Below, one piece after another: positions 15,909 through 24,222 of a stretch of 64,000 bases of DNA; within the stretch, counting starts at the first letter, position 1; every line of letters begins with the position of its first letter. The stretch spans positions 186,001 through 250,000 of the forward strand of contig NZ_FOYL01000012.1 in NCBI RefSeq assembly GCF_900115955.1. Reading direction: 5' to 3'. Source of the DNA: Lentzea waywayandensis (GTDB lineage Bacteria > Actinomycetota > Actinomycetes > Mycobacteriales > Pseudonocardiaceae). The translations under genes were made by a program, and so were the position numbers. Below the pieces are notes generated by a model, which saw only the letters and a list, made by a program, of their open reading frames with translations, made no database searches and was not told the origin of the DNA.

Positions 15909-17039
15909 TCAGGCGTGCGTTCTCGCCGCCGGATCCGGTCCTGCGAGTTCGTGCCGCCAGCCGTGCCGGTCGGGGACACGCCCGCGCTGGACGCCGACCA
16001 GCGCCGTGCGCAACCGAGCCGCCGCCGGTCCCGGCCGGCCGTCGCCGATCCGGAACTCACCCGACTCCGCCGCCACGTGCCCGACCGGGGTGATGACCGC
16101 CGCGGTGCCGCAGGCGAATGCCTCGGTCATCGCGTGGCTCGCGCAGTCGGCCCGCCACTGCGCCAGTGACAACATCCGCTCTTCGACGGTCATCCCCAGT
16201 TCGGTGGCCAGCGTCAGCACCGAGGACCGGGTGATGCCGGGCAGCAGGGTCCCGGACAGCGGCGGGGTGACCAGGTGGTCGCCGTAGCCGAAGAAGATGT
16301 TCATGCCCCCCATCTCCTCGACCCAGGTGTGCTCGGCCGCGTCGAGCCACACCACCTGCCGGCAGCCGTGCTCGACGGCCTCCACCTGCGCGACGAAGCC
16401 GCCCGCGTAGTTCCCGGCGCACTTGGCCTCGCCGGTGCCACCGCGCGCGGCGCGGGCGTAGCGGGTGCTCGCCCACACCGACACCGGCGGCGCGCCCTCG
16501 CCGAAGAACGTCTCGGTGACCATGGCCAGGACGAGCAGCCGATACCGCGTGCCAGGCCGCAACGCGAGGCTCGGGTCGGTGGCGTACAGGATCGGCCGCA
16601 GGTACAGGCTCTTCGTGTCGTCCTCGGGAACCCAGCGTCGATCGGCCGCCACGAGCTCGGCCAGCGCGTCCAGGAACAGCTCGACCGGCGGCTCGGGCAT
16701 GGCCAGCCGGGTGGCGGAGCGCTGGAACCGGCGCGCGTGGTCGACGGCCCGGAACGCGGCGACCGAACCGTCGGGCTGGCGGTACGCCTTCAGACCCTCG
16801 AAAACGACCTGGCCGTAGTGCAGCCCGACCATCGCCGGGTCGATGAGCATCGGCGCGTACGGCACGATCTCAGCCTGATGCCATCCCTGTTCCGCCGACC
16901 ACTGAACCGAAACCATGTGTTCGGTCAGCACTTCTCCGAACGCCGGCCGAACCACCCGCGCGGCCAGTTCCGCGTCGGAGATCCGCTTTTCCGCCGGCAC
17001 GACCGTCCTGGTCCATTCCAGTGATCGCGTCGCCGTCAT
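15909..17039 (-). CDS. ilvE: Branched-chain amino acid aminotransferase (class IV PLP)
   Basis: 376 aa from ATG 17039; the junction with the upstream gene reads TGA GTG ATG, so a GTG at 17042 is also possible and coupling is certain. It is a fold-type IV PLP aminotransferase with the BCAT pattern: GLHYGQVVFEGLKAYR near the N terminus, LYLRPILYATD, and the PLP lysine (Lys206) in GEAKCAGNYAGG, followed by EEMGGMNIFF and the GITRSSVL turn. It interconverts valine, leucine or isoleucine with their 2-oxoacids using 2-oxoglutarate. Because a cluster-specific E1/E2 set lies nearby, it may supply a branched 2-oxoacid, or it may make a non-proteinogenic amino acid. A short Pro/Ala tail follows the usual C terminus. 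It is cluster-located, so it is probably a second copy beside the housekeeping enzyme. Confidence 0.88.
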   Translation of the reverse strand: MTATRSLEWTRTVVPAEKRISDAELAARVVRPAFGEVLTEHMVSVQWSAEQGWHQAEIVPYAPMLIDPAMVGLHYGQVVFEGLKAYRQPDGSVAAFRAVDHARRFQRSATRLAMPEPPVELFLDALAELVAADRRWVPEDDTKSLYLRPILYATDPSLALRPGTRYRLLVLAMVTETFFGEGAPPVSVWASTRYARAARGGTGEAKCAGNYAGGFVAQVEAVEHGCRQVVWLDAAEHTWVEEMGGMNIFFGYGDHLVTPPLSGTLLPGITRSSVLTLATELGMTVEERMLSLAQWRADCASHAMTEAFACGTAAVITPVGHVAAESGEFRIGDGRPGPAAARLRTALVGVQRGRVPDRHGWRHELAGPDPAARTHA

Positions 17040-17042
17040 CAC

Positions 17043-17396
17043 TCACACCATCGGCGCGAAGAAGAAGGTGTCCCGCCGCGCGAACAATCCGTCGTCGGCG
17101 AGGGTGAAGAAGTCCGCGAACCGCAGACTCACCTGGCGGCCGTCCTTGAGCACCCCGGTGAACTCCCCGTGGACGGCGACCCCGTCCCCTTCCGCGGTCA
17201 CCTGGCTCAACGTGTGCCGACCGGACTCGATCACCCGCTGACCCCGGTAGAACTCCGCCATCGCCGCGCGCCCCTCCATCGGCGAATAGCCGGGCCGGTG
17301 GTAGACGGCGTCCGGAGCGAAGAGCTCAAGCAGCTCTCCCGTGTTTCCTGTGTCGACGCACTCGTAATATCTGCGCACCTGATCCACATTTGCCAT
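17043..17396 (-). CDS. SnoaL-like / NTF2-fold protein
   Basis: 117 aa, ATG with GGGGAGAG about seven bases upstream. A small alpha+beta barrel of the SnoaL/NTF2 superfamily: N-terminal helix VDQVRRYYECVDTGNTGELLELF, then DAVYHRPG, and a beta-sheet rich second half with ADFFTLADDGLFARRDTFFFAP. Members include polyketide cyclases, ketosteroid isomerase relatives and proteins of unknown role; the fold alone does not give the reaction. It is the first gene of the minus-strand group SnoaL - aminotransferase - MFS - SARP and its stop touches the aminotransferase start. In this setting a tailoring role (isomerisation, cyclisation or dehydration of the product) is a reasonable guess only. Confidence 0.82.
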   Translation of the reverse strand: MANVDQVRRYYECVDTGNTGELLELFAPDAVYHRPGYSPMEGRAAMAEFYRGQRVIESGRHTLSQVTAEGDGVAVHGEFTGVLKDGRQVSLRFADFFTLADDGLFARRDTFFFAPMV

Positions 17397-17480
17397 GCGA
17401 ACTCTCTCCCCATTCGCGGCTCGACGCGGGCAGACGTTACGCGCGCGGCATTAACGTCCCGCTGTACGCCGAAATGGGTT

Positions 17481-17504
17481 GGCGGCGTCGCGTCCGACGC
17501 CGCC
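17481..17504. terminator. Hairpin between the biosynthetic cluster and the GH76 gene
   Basis: A perfect 10-bp stem (GGCGGCGTCG paired with CGACGCCGCC) around a four-base CGTC loop, just downstream of the GH76 stop on the minus strand and upstream of the SnoaL gene. No U-tract follows, as is usual in high-GC actinomycetes. It marks the likely right boundary of the biosynthetic cluster. Confidence 0.65.
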
Positions 17505-17523
17505 GACGTGGTGGAGGAGAGTC

Positions 17524-19116
17524 CTAGCTGACGGTGTTCATGAGGTCCAGCGCGCTGTGCTGACGGGCGGCGTCACTGCGCTGGAACGGGCCTGCCCACG
17601 GCTGGTCGTACGCGTCGGCGCTGGAGCGGTCCCGCGCGTAGGCGGTGTCGGCCTGGCGCCGCAGATACGAGGTGTACGGGCGGTCTGCCAGTGCCCTGTT
17701 CAGCGCGGACAGGCCTCGGACGTAGATGCCTTTGAAGGACGGGACATCCCCGCCACCGCCGTTGTCGAACAGGATGCCACCGGGATTGAGGAAGCTGCTG
17801 CTGGTCGAGGCGTCGGCGAGGGTGCGTGCCTTGGCGAGCAGGCTCGTGTCGCCGGTGGCCCGGTACAGCTCGGTCAGCGCGGCGAGCGGAACGCCCTGGT
17901 TGTAGCTCCACGGTGTGAAGTTGTTGTTGGCGCAGGTGGCTGTGGTCAGGCCGTCGTTGACCAGGTTGGCACTGTTGATCATCTTGCTGTTCACGAACCA
18001 GGTCCAGCCCGCCCTGGCGCGCTGGAGGTAGGTGGTGTCGCCGGGGATTCTGTTGTGCAGGGCGGCATTGAGCTGGACGTACAGGGAGTTGGTGATCGCG
18101 TTCTTGTAGTTCCTGCTCGAGCTCCACCACACGCCGCCTCCGCACACCGAGTCCCAGAACCGGAAGATGTGGTCCGCGCCGGCCCGGGCGGTGTTCAGGT
18201 ATCTGCTGTCCCCGGTCAGGTCGTAGGCGGCCAGCCACGCCAGGCCCCACCAGGCGACGTCGTCGTTGTAGTCGTTGATGAAGTTGCCCTGCCAGGCCAG
18301 TCGATTGAGGTCGTAGGTGCGGGCGATGGCGTAGCGGTAGCTGTTCATCCCGGTCACCCGGATGTTGTCGATGATCGCGGTGAGGGCGTTGGCCGAGTTC
18401 CACCACCCTGTCGTGTCGAACAGGCCGTTGCCGAGGTTGTAGCGCTCCATCATCGCCGTGGCCGCGGCGGTACGACGTTCGCCGGCGTTCCACGTCGTGC
18501 GATACCAGCTGGTGCACGCGATCGTGGACGACCCGGCAGGGCGTCCACAGGCTCGCAGCAGACCGACACCGAGATTGGCCCAGTCGTCCACGTTGAACAT
18601 CATCGTGCGCCAGTCGCCGAAGCCCGCCGGGACCGCCGTGTTCCCGAGCCTTGATCCCGAACCCCAGCTGACGCCGGCGTCGAACGATCGGTCCAGCCAC
18701 ACCTCGTCTCCCTGCCGGGCAACGGAGATCACGGCCCAGCCCATCGCGTCGGGATCGTCGAAACGCAGCGAGATCTGACGTCCTTCGACAGCGACGGTCT
18801 GGGTCAGGCGCTGCGCGGGCGCGAGTGCGGGATCACGGGCGTCGCAGTACTTGTTGCAGATGACTGCTGCCGCGGCGGGCGCGGTGCTTCCCGTCGACGG
18901 CGGCCCACCGGTGGGCGGTTGTGTGCTGGTGCCGGGCCGGTAGGCGGAGCGCCGTGCACTGAGGGGTAGAGCGGGATCGCGGTCGTCGCAGTAGTTGTCG
19001 CAGTCCACGACCGACTGGTTCGGTGCCGCCGCAGCGGCCGTCGACTCGGACTCGGACGGCAGGGCCACGACGACGGTGGACATCATCAGGGACACGAGAA
19101 GAGCAGCTCTCAGCAT
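17524..19116 (-). CDS. Secreted GH76 alpha-1,6-mannanase-like glycoside hydrolase
   Basis: 530 aa, ATG with GGGAGG eight bases upstream. The N terminus is a Sec signal peptide (LRAALLVSLMMSTVVVALP). It is followed by two copies of a short Cys motif, CDNYCDDRDPAL and CNKYCDARDPAL, separated by a Pro/Thr/Gly linker, and then a short beta-rich region (ISLRFDDPDAMGWAV). The catalytic (alpha/alpha)6 domain contains the GH76 signature YNDDVAWWGLAW with the paired acids Asp285 and Asp286, and later GGGVWW and FTPWSYNQGV. GH76 enzymes cleave alpha-1,6-mannan backbones of fungal walls or of actinobacterial mannans. A LacI-type operator lies 39 bases upstream of the start, so it is probably repressed until an oligosaccharide inducer is present. 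The two-component genes lie upstream on the same strand. Confidence 0.9.
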   Translation of the reverse strand: MLRAALLVSLMMSTVVVALPSESESTAAAAAPNQSVVDCDNYCDDRDPALPLSARRSAYRPGTSTQPPTGGPPSTGSTAPAAAAVICNKYCDARDPALAPAQRLTQTVAVEGRQISLRFDDPDAMGWAVISVARQGDEVWLDRSFDAGVSWGSGSRLGNTAVPAGFGDWRTMMFNVDDWANLGVGLLRACGRPAGSSTIACTSWYRTTWNAGERRTAAATAMMERYNLGNGLFDTTGWWNSANALTAIIDNIRVTGMNSYRYAIARTYDLNRLAWQGNFINDYNDDVAWWGLAWLAAYDLTGDSRYLNTARAGADHIFRFWDSVCGGGVWWSSSRNYKNAITNSLYVQLNAALHNRIPGDTTYLQRARAGWTWFVNSKMINSANLVNDGLTTATCANNNFTPWSYNQGVPLAALTELYRATGDTSLLAKARTLADASTSSSFLNPGGILFDNGGGGDVPSFKGIYVRGLSALNRALADRPYTSYLRRQADTAYARDRSSADAYDQPWAGPFQRSDAARQHSALDLMNTVS

Positions 19117-19154
19117 GAGACCTCCCGGTGCAGGGTGGGCGGCCCGACAATTCG

Positions 19155-19168
19155 TGAGAGCGCTCTCA
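19155..19168. promoter_or_regulatory. LacI-type operator upstream of the GH76 gene
   Basis: A perfect 14-bp palindrome, TGAGAGCGCTCTCA, centred 45 bases upstream of the GH76 ATG. The central CG and the GAGAGCGCTCTC core resemble operators of CebR-like LacI-family repressors of sugar and polysaccharide use in actinomycetes. The regulator is not in the window. Confidence 0.75.
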
Positions 19169-19314
19169 AAATCTGAGGCTAGGGTTCGGGTGATTCCGTC
19201 GTCAACGCTTTCGGCTGGTCAGGTTTTTGTCATATCGTGGCGCCCTGGGGGGACGGCACCACTCCAGGAATGCGGCCCGGCCGTGCCGCGACCGGGGGAG
19301 CGATGACACGCTCT

Positions 19315-20427
19315 TCATCGCGAGGCAGGAAGCCTGATCTCCGCGATCACGCCACCCTCGGCCCGATCGGTCAATCGCACCGAACCGCCGTGCAGCTGGG
19401 CCACCCAGCGCACGATCGCGAGCCCGATGCCGTGCCCTGTCCCGGAGCGGGACCGCCCGAGGCCCGGCCCGTTGTCCACAACGGACACCGCGCCCGCGGT
19501 CACCGACACCTCGACGTCCCCTCCGCCGTGCCGCATCGCGTTGTCGACGAGGTTGCGGACGGCCTGGGCGAACAGTTCGGGATCGCCGTGCACGACCACG
19601 GGTTCGGCCGTCAGCCGGACGCTGCCGGGTGCCAGCTCGTCGATCACCTGCTCCACGAGCTGGTCGAGCCGCAGCGGGGTGCGTTCGATCTCCTGAGTCC
19701 CGCCCCTGACCCGCGCGCGGGTGAGAAGCCCGGTGACGAGATGGCCCAGCCGGTCCACCTGTCGCCGCACCTCGGCGGAGCCGGCCACCAGGCGCAGGGT
19801 GGCGAGCGGGGTGCGCAGTTCGTGGGCCGCCTCGGCGAGGAACTGCTCCTGCTCGGTGAGGCTGCGCACCGCCGGCCGCATGCTGAGCTTCGACAGGAGG
19901 TGCCCGGCGGCGGCCGCGACCAGCACCAGAGCCAGGCAGCCGATCCACAGCCAGCGGACGAGGACGGCGTGGCCTTCCCCGGCGGGTCCGGCGGCGACGA
20001 GCACGATCGCGCCGATCCGGCTCTCGTCCCACACCGGTGCGGCCGCGAGGCGGCCATCAGGACCTCCGGTCAGCACGACGTCCTCCGCGCCGAGCACCTG
20101 CTCGATCGTCGCGGGGTCCGCCACCGGCTTGCGTCCGCGTTCGTAGCGAGGCTCCCAGCCGCGTTCGGACCGTGCGACGACCAGGACACCCTCGGCGTCG
20201 CGCGCCAGGTAGTCCTCGCCCAGCGGTTCGAGATGCAGTGTGCCGTTCAGGTAGTAGACGGCCCTGGACAAGCCGGTCGCCTGCCGGTTGATCTCGGCAT
20301 CGGCCGCGTCCGACCGCGACCTCTGGTCGATCACGCCCGCCAGGATCGCCAGCACTGCCAAGCACACCGCGGTCGTGAGCGTGAACAACGCGGTCAACTG
20401 CCAGCGCAGCCGGCGAAGGCGGCTCAC
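19315..20427 (-). CDS. Sensor histidine kinase of a two-component system
   Basis: 370 aa; GTG at 20427 overlaps the response-regulator stop (GTGA). An N-terminal membrane helix (WQLTALFTLTTAVCLAVLAILAGV) and a second helix (WLWIGCLALVLVAAAAGHLL) enclose an extracellular sensor region of about 120 residues. The dimerisation/phosphoacceptor motif is AEAAHELRTPLATLR, with N box NLVDNAMRHG, G1 box VVDNGPGLG and a GTGHGIGLAI G2 box. There is no clear HAMP domain; the helix runs almost directly into the His box, so it is a short PrrB/TcrY-like kinase. It phosphorylates the OmpR-type regulator encoded just upstream. The stimulus is unknown; the position between hydrolase genes suggests a link to cell-surface or carbohydrate signals. 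Confidence 0.92.
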   Translation of the reverse strand: MSRLRRLRWQLTALFTLTTAVCLAVLAILAGVIDQRSRSDAADAEINRQATGLSRAVYYLNGTLHLEPLGEDYLARDAEGVLVVARSERGWEPRYERGRKPVADPATIEQVLGAEDVVLTGGPDGRLAAAPVWDESRIGAIVLVAAGPAGEGHAVLVRWLWIGCLALVLVAAAAGHLLSKLSMRPAVRSLTEQEQFLAEAAHELRTPLATLRLVAGSAEVRRQVDRLGHLVTGLLTRARVRGGTQEIERTPLRLDQLVEQVIDELAPGSVRLTAEPVVVHGDPELFAQAVRNLVDNAMRHGGGDVEVSVTAGAVSVVDNGPGLGRSRSGTGHGIGLAIVRWVAQLHGGSVRLTDRAEGGVIAEIRLPASR

Positions 20428-21089
20428 TCAGTCGCGCCGACGATGAAACCGGCACCGCGCACGGTGGCGACGAACGGCGGCTCACCGAGCTTGCGCCGCA
20501 GCTGGGTCACGACGACGTCGACCACATTGGACATCGGCTCCGCCATCTCGTCCCAGCAGTGTTCGATGAACTCCGACCGCGACACGACGTGTCCCGCCCT
20601 GGTGAGCAACAGCTCCAGCACGGCGAACTCCTTGCTGGTCAAGGACAACAGCACGCCGTCACGCCGGACGCGCCGGCGGGGGAGGTCCATCTCCACCCCG
20701 AGCAGGCGCAGCACCGTCTCGCGCGGCGGCTCCGCCCGCCGGCACAGCGCGCCCACGCGCACCACCAGCTCGTCCATCGCGAAGGGCTTGCCCAGGTAGT
20801 CGTCGGCCCCGTCGGCGAACCCGGCGATCCGGTCCGGCACCGCGTCCAGCGCGGTCAGCACCAGCACCGGGGTCCGCTCGTGCCGCGACCGCCAGCCCCG
20901 CAACAGGCCGAGCCCGTCACCGTCGGGCAATCCCCGGTCCAGCACCACGCAGTCGTAGGTGTGCACCGAGTGTTTGAGGTCCGCGTCGGCCAGACCGGCC
21001 GCCCAGTCCACGGCGAAACCGCCCGCACGCAACCCGGACACCACCGCCTGCCCCAGCTCGTGGTCGTCCTCGACGAGCAGCACCCGCAC
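20424..21089 (-). CDS. OmpR/PhoB-family response regulator
   Basis: 221 aa. The receiver domain occupies residues 1-118 with the acidic pair in VEDDH, the phosphoacceptor Asp in VVLDRGLPDGDG, a conserved Thr (LVLTAL) and Lys (LGKPF). The winged-helix DNA-binding domain follows (LTSKEFAVLELLLTRAGHVVSRSEFIEHCW, then VVDVVVTQLRRKLG and the wing VRGAGFIV). It overlaps the kinase gene by four bases and surely forms a pair with it. A degenerate copy of the GATTGAAACGTT element sits about 110 bases upstream, so the pair may itself be under LacI-type control. Confidence 0.93.
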   Translation of the reverse strand: MRVLLVEDDHELGQAVVSGLRAGGFAVDWAAGLADADLKHSVHTYDCVVLDRGLPDGDGLGLLRGWRSRHERTPVLVLTALDAVPDRIAGFADGADDYLGKPFAMDELVVRVGALCRRAEPPRETVLRLLGVEMDLPRRRVRRDGVLLSLTSKEFAVLELLLTRAGHVVSRSEFIEHCWDEMAEPMSNVVDVVVTQLRRKLGEPPFVATVRGAGFIVGATE

Positions 21090-21199
21090 GATGGGCGAGG
21101 GTACACACCCGCGCCCACCCGCGCCGACCGGCGATTCACCCGTTCAACTAACGCCCGTGTCCTTTCCCGAACTGACCAGACCGGACAGAGGCATCGAAG

Positions 21200-21216
21200 G
21201 ATTGAAACGTTCTATC
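21200..21216. promoter_or_regulatory. Imperfect copy of the GH78 operator upstream of the two-component genes
   Basis: GATTGAAACGTTCTATC keeps the whole left half and centre of the 20-bp palindrome found at 24170-24189 but has a damaged right half. It lies in the 133-base space between the GH9 stop and the response-regulator start, where a promoter is expected. It may be a weaker site for the same LacI-family protein. Confidence 0.45.
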
Positions 21217-21222
21217 GATGGC

Positions 21223-23049
21223 TCACCTGGCCGCGAGAGTGAAGGCGAGCAACGCGGTCGAGGTGAAGTCGATCGCGACCTCCGCGCTCGCCCAGGCACC
21301 CGCGTGGTCGAGGAACCGCGCGCCCCTCCCGTCGAACTCGGCGTGAGGATTGCCGCCGTCCTCGGGACAGGCGCGCAGCGTCGGGAACGTGTTCAGCTCG
21401 TCGAAGTGCTTGGCCGCGTTGGGGCCGTTGACCACGGCCCCGACGGGGACCTCGCCGGTCAGGTTCGCCACCTGGTGTGAAGCGCAGCGCAGAGACGTCG
21501 TGCCGGCACCGATGACGAACGAGACGCCCCACGGGTTGGCGCCGAGCACCCAGTTGCGTTGCCGTGTCAGGAACTCGTCGAAACTGGTGTCCCCGGTCAG
21601 CTTCCGGTTGAGCAGTGCGGTGATCATCAGTCCGAACGTGTGCGGCACGGCGTCCCAGTCCCAGTAGGCGACGCCGGAGGCGAACCGGTCCTGGCCGGCG
21701 AGCGCGACCGCGTCCTGCAGGGGCCTGCGCACGTCGTCGATCAGCTGTTGCCGCCGTGAGTCGCCGACCAGACCTGCCAGGTCGGCGTGGGCCATCGCGC
21801 TCACGTCGGCGATGCCGGGCGAGCCGCGGCTGCCGGAGTCCACGTACCGGGCCGCCCACTGGTCGGCTTCGGCCGTCCAGCCGCCTTCCCTCGGGTCACC
21901 CAGCGCACGGGCCGCCAGCGCGAGTTCGGTCGCGCCGAACTCCAGGTCGTCGAGCCACGAGCTCTCCGGGTAGTACTCCGGCGGGTAGGCGGTGACGAGC
22001 GCGCCGGGGTCGTGGTCCGCGCGGGCGTAGATCTCCGCGGCGATCCGCAGCTGCTCGGCCGCGTTGGTGCGGTCGTGCTCGGCGTTGAGCTGAGCGGACA
22101 GCGCGAACACGGCGGCGACGCGACCGGCCAGGTTCGGGCTGATCGGCGCGCCCGGCTGGTTGGCGGGGAACACCGGCCGGTGCTTGATGTGGTGGTCGAC
22201 CGAACCGGGCGGCGCGTCCAGCCGGTCGTCGTCCTCGGGCAGGCGCCACACGTCGTGGTCCGTGCGCACGGTCTCGTTGCCGACGCCGATGCCGACCTGG
22301 GCGTACAGCACGTCGCCGGTCCACATCTTGCGCAGCCACTCGACGCCGTGCCGGGCCTCGGCGGCGAGCTCCGTGTCGCCGCTGCCATCGCGTTGCGCCA
22401 GCAGGAGTTGCGCCGTCGCGTAGGAGGTGGTGTGGGTGAACTTCAGGAAGTCGCCCGCGTCGAACCAGCCGCCCTCGACGTCGACCGGCCCGCCGATGCG
22501 GGTGAGCGCCGGGTCGAGCAGCCTGTAGGCCTCCATGTCGATGCGCGGCGGGGCGTAGACGTTCGCGGACCGGTCGGCGAGGTGAGAGGGCTTGCGGCGC
22601 AACAGGCTGCCGTCGACGTTCGCTCCGTCGCGCTGAGAGCGGAAGAACCGCACGTTGCCGGCTGCGAGCCCGCCGAACAGCTCCTGGCGCGTGCCCACCC
22701 GGAACTCGGGGGACTTCCCGGTGACGGCACCGCTGACCTCGACCCGGTACCGGCCCGGTGTGGTGAGGTCCGACAGGTCGAGCACGCTCACCGCGCGGTA
22801 TTTGGCGTTCCACGAGCCAGTGGACGCGCCGGTCGTACCGCTCAGCACCGTCTCTCCCGACTCGTCGACGACCCGGAACCACGCTCCGGAGGACGATCGC
22901 TGCGACACGACGTAGGCGTGTTTCCTCTCGTCCGCCGTGTAGCCGACCTGATCGACCCTGACCAGGGCGAACCGGGCGTCGGCGCCCGCGGCCGGCGCGC
23001 ACGCGCTGACGCCGAGGAGCACCACCGTCGCGATCACTGGGATTCTCAT
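21223..23049 (-). CDS. GH9 glycoside hydrolase, predicted lipoprotein
   Basis: 608 aa. The N terminus is a lipoprotein signal (MRIPVIATVVLLGVSAC, Cys17), so the enzyme is probably anchored outside the membrane. Residues about 30-120 are an Ig-like domain with VDQVGYTADERKHAYV, usual in front of GH9 catalytic domains. The (alpha/alpha)6 domain has GGWFDAGDFLKF, with Asp197 and Asp200 as the nucleophilic-water base pair, and near the C terminus ASAEVAIDF, whose Glu590 is the expected general acid in place of the usual NE motif. GH9 enzymes are mostly endo- or exoglucanases on cellulose and beta-glucans, but some act on chitosan-type oligomers. No Shine-Dalgarno sequence precedes the ATG. The CPBP gene ends 21 bases upstream, so they may be cotranscribed. 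Confidence 0.87.
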   Translation of the reverse strand: MRIPVIATVVLLGVSACAPAAGADARFALVRVDQVGYTADERKHAYVVSQRSSSGAWFRVVDESGETVLSGTTGASTGSWNAKYRAVSVLDLSDLTTPGRYRVEVSGAVTGKSPEFRVGTRQELFGGLAAGNVRFFRSQRDGANVDGSLLRRKPSHLADRSANVYAPPRIDMEAYRLLDPALTRIGGPVDVEGGWFDAGDFLKFTHTTSYATAQLLLAQRDGSGDTELAAEARHGVEWLRKMWTGDVLYAQVGIGVGNETVRTDHDVWRLPEDDDRLDAPPGSVDHHIKHRPVFPANQPGAPISPNLAGRVAAVFALSAQLNAEHDRTNAAEQLRIAAEIYARADHDPGALVTAYPPEYYPESSWLDDLEFGATELALAARALGDPREGGWTAEADQWAARYVDSGSRGSPGIADVSAMAHADLAGLVGDSRRQQLIDDVRRPLQDAVALAGQDRFASGVAYWDWDAVPHTFGLMITALLNRKLTGDTSFDEFLTRQRNWVLGANPWGVSFVIGAGTTSLRCASHQVANLTGEVPVGAVVNGPNAAKHFDELNTFPTLRACPEDGGNPHAEFDGRGARFLDHAGAWASAEVAIDFTSTALLAFTLAAR

Positions 23050-23070
23050 GGCAGGAGGGTGAGTCCCCGT

Positions 23071-23952
23071 CTATGAGGAAATCATGAGGCCGGCGGAGCG
23101 CGCTCGCCTGCTGACCCACCACGTGTAGGCCAGCGTGGCGACGGTGCCGGGCAGGATCTGCGCCGCGGTGTAGTCGCCGCTCTGGCTCAGGTCCGGGGCG
23201 CCCTGCGTGGTCGCCAGGAGCAGGCCGACGGCGTTGTTGACGACGTGCAGGGCGATCGCGGCCTCGAGCCCGCCGGTGCGGATCGTCAGCCAGCACAGGG
23301 CGAACGAGAACACCGTGAGGTCGATGATCACCAGCGGGTCGGTGTAGTCGTGCAGTGACACGAACAGGGCGGTCGTGAGCACCATGGCGGGCCACGGGGA
23401 TCGCGTCCACGAGGAGATCGCCTGGAACAGCCAGCCCCGGCACAGGTACTCCTCCGCGGCGGCCTGGAGTGGGACGACCAGCACGATCACGAGGGCGAAC
23501 TGCGCCCAGGAGCCCCAACCCGGCCACTTGGCGGCCTGCCAGCCGTCCTGGACGAGTCCGACGAGCAGCACCGTGCCGATGGCGAGAACCGCCCAGCGCG
23601 CGCAGTCGAGCTGCCACCTCCACCGCAGCCCTCCGGTGACGCTGGACAGCGTTCCCGGCGGCCTGCGCCCGGCCCAGCGCACCGTGAGGAGGAGAGCGGG
23701 CAGCATCACCGCCACGACGCCGAACCCGAAGGCGAGGTCGAACACCGGATCGGCGAACCCGTCGTCCTTGCCCGCGATGCCGGCCAGGGAGGCGATCCCG
23801 TGGGCCAGCAGCACGAACGCCGCCAGGAACACCCCGAGCAGCACCGCGAAGAGCAGCACCTCGGTCAGCGGACGCCACCAGCGGTACCCGGCGCCGCGGC
23901 CGAGCAGGTGGTACGGCGCCGCGGTGCGGACCTGGTCCGGTGCTGTGTGCAT
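23071..23952 (-). CDS. CPBP-family (CAAX-like) intramembrane protease
   Basis: 293 aa from ATG 23952, which has GAGGGG six bases upstream; the longer open frame upstream is not supported. Eight hydrophobic segments are visible. The ABI/CPBP motifs are in order: AAEEYLCRGW (EExxxR), SLHDYTD (the usual FxxxH), and HVVNNAVG (HxxxN/D). These proteins are glutamate-type intramembrane proteases related to Rce1; in bacteria roles include bacteriocin self-immunity and cell-envelope protein processing, but no substrate can be inferred here. It sits just upstream of the GH9 gene on the same strand and divergent from the GH78 gene, so the 270-base region to 24222 carries both promoters. Confidence 0.88.
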   Translation of the reverse strand: MHTAPDQVRTAAPYHLLGRGAGYRWWRPLTEVLLFAVLLGVFLAAFVLLAHGIASLAGIAGKDDGFADPVFDLAFGFGVVAVMLPALLLTVRWAGRRPPGTLSSVTGGLRWRWQLDCARWAVLAIGTVLLVGLVQDGWQAAKWPGWGSWAQFALVIVLVVPLQAAAEEYLCRGWLFQAISSWTRSPWPAMVLTTALFVSLHDYTDPLVIIDLTVFSFALCWLTIRTGGLEAAIALHVVNNAVGLLLATTQGAPDLSQSGDYTAAQILPGTVATLAYTWWVSRRARSAGLMISS

Positions 23953-24169
23953 GGCTGCCCCTCGCTGTGCCGAATCCGTCCCGGCCGACACTAGGAACAC
24001 CAGGTGTTTCGCCGCGTGCCCCGATCGGCCACGAGCGGCGAGCCGACTGGCCATGATGGACGGTCCGTTCGGGCTGCCGCGCCCGTGAGAGCGCGGCCAA
24101 AGTTGCCGCCGGGTCCCGGTTCGCATCTTGACCGACTTCGTCCGAGAGCCATAGTCTCCTACCCACCAA

Positions 24170-24189
24170 CGATTGAAACGTTTCAATCG
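24170..24189. promoter_or_regulatory. Perfect 20-bp LacI-type operator upstream of the GH78 gene
   Basis: CGATTGAAACGTTTCAATCG is a perfect palindrome with the central CG of LacI-family sites (GAAACGTTTC core). It is 33 bases upstream of the GH78 ATG, positioned to block transcription. A degenerate partner occurs at 21200-21216. It differs from the GAGAGCGCTCTC site at 19155, so two different repressors are likely. Confidence 0.8.
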
Positions 24190-24222
24190 CCCGGTCGCCG
24201 CAGACACACCGGGAGGTGTTCC

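Noticed and set aside
24004..24222. An N-terminal extension of the GH78-type gene beyond ATG 24223.
   Set aside because: It would run across the operator and bury the signal peptide; the ATG at 24223 has GGGAGG at ideal spacing.
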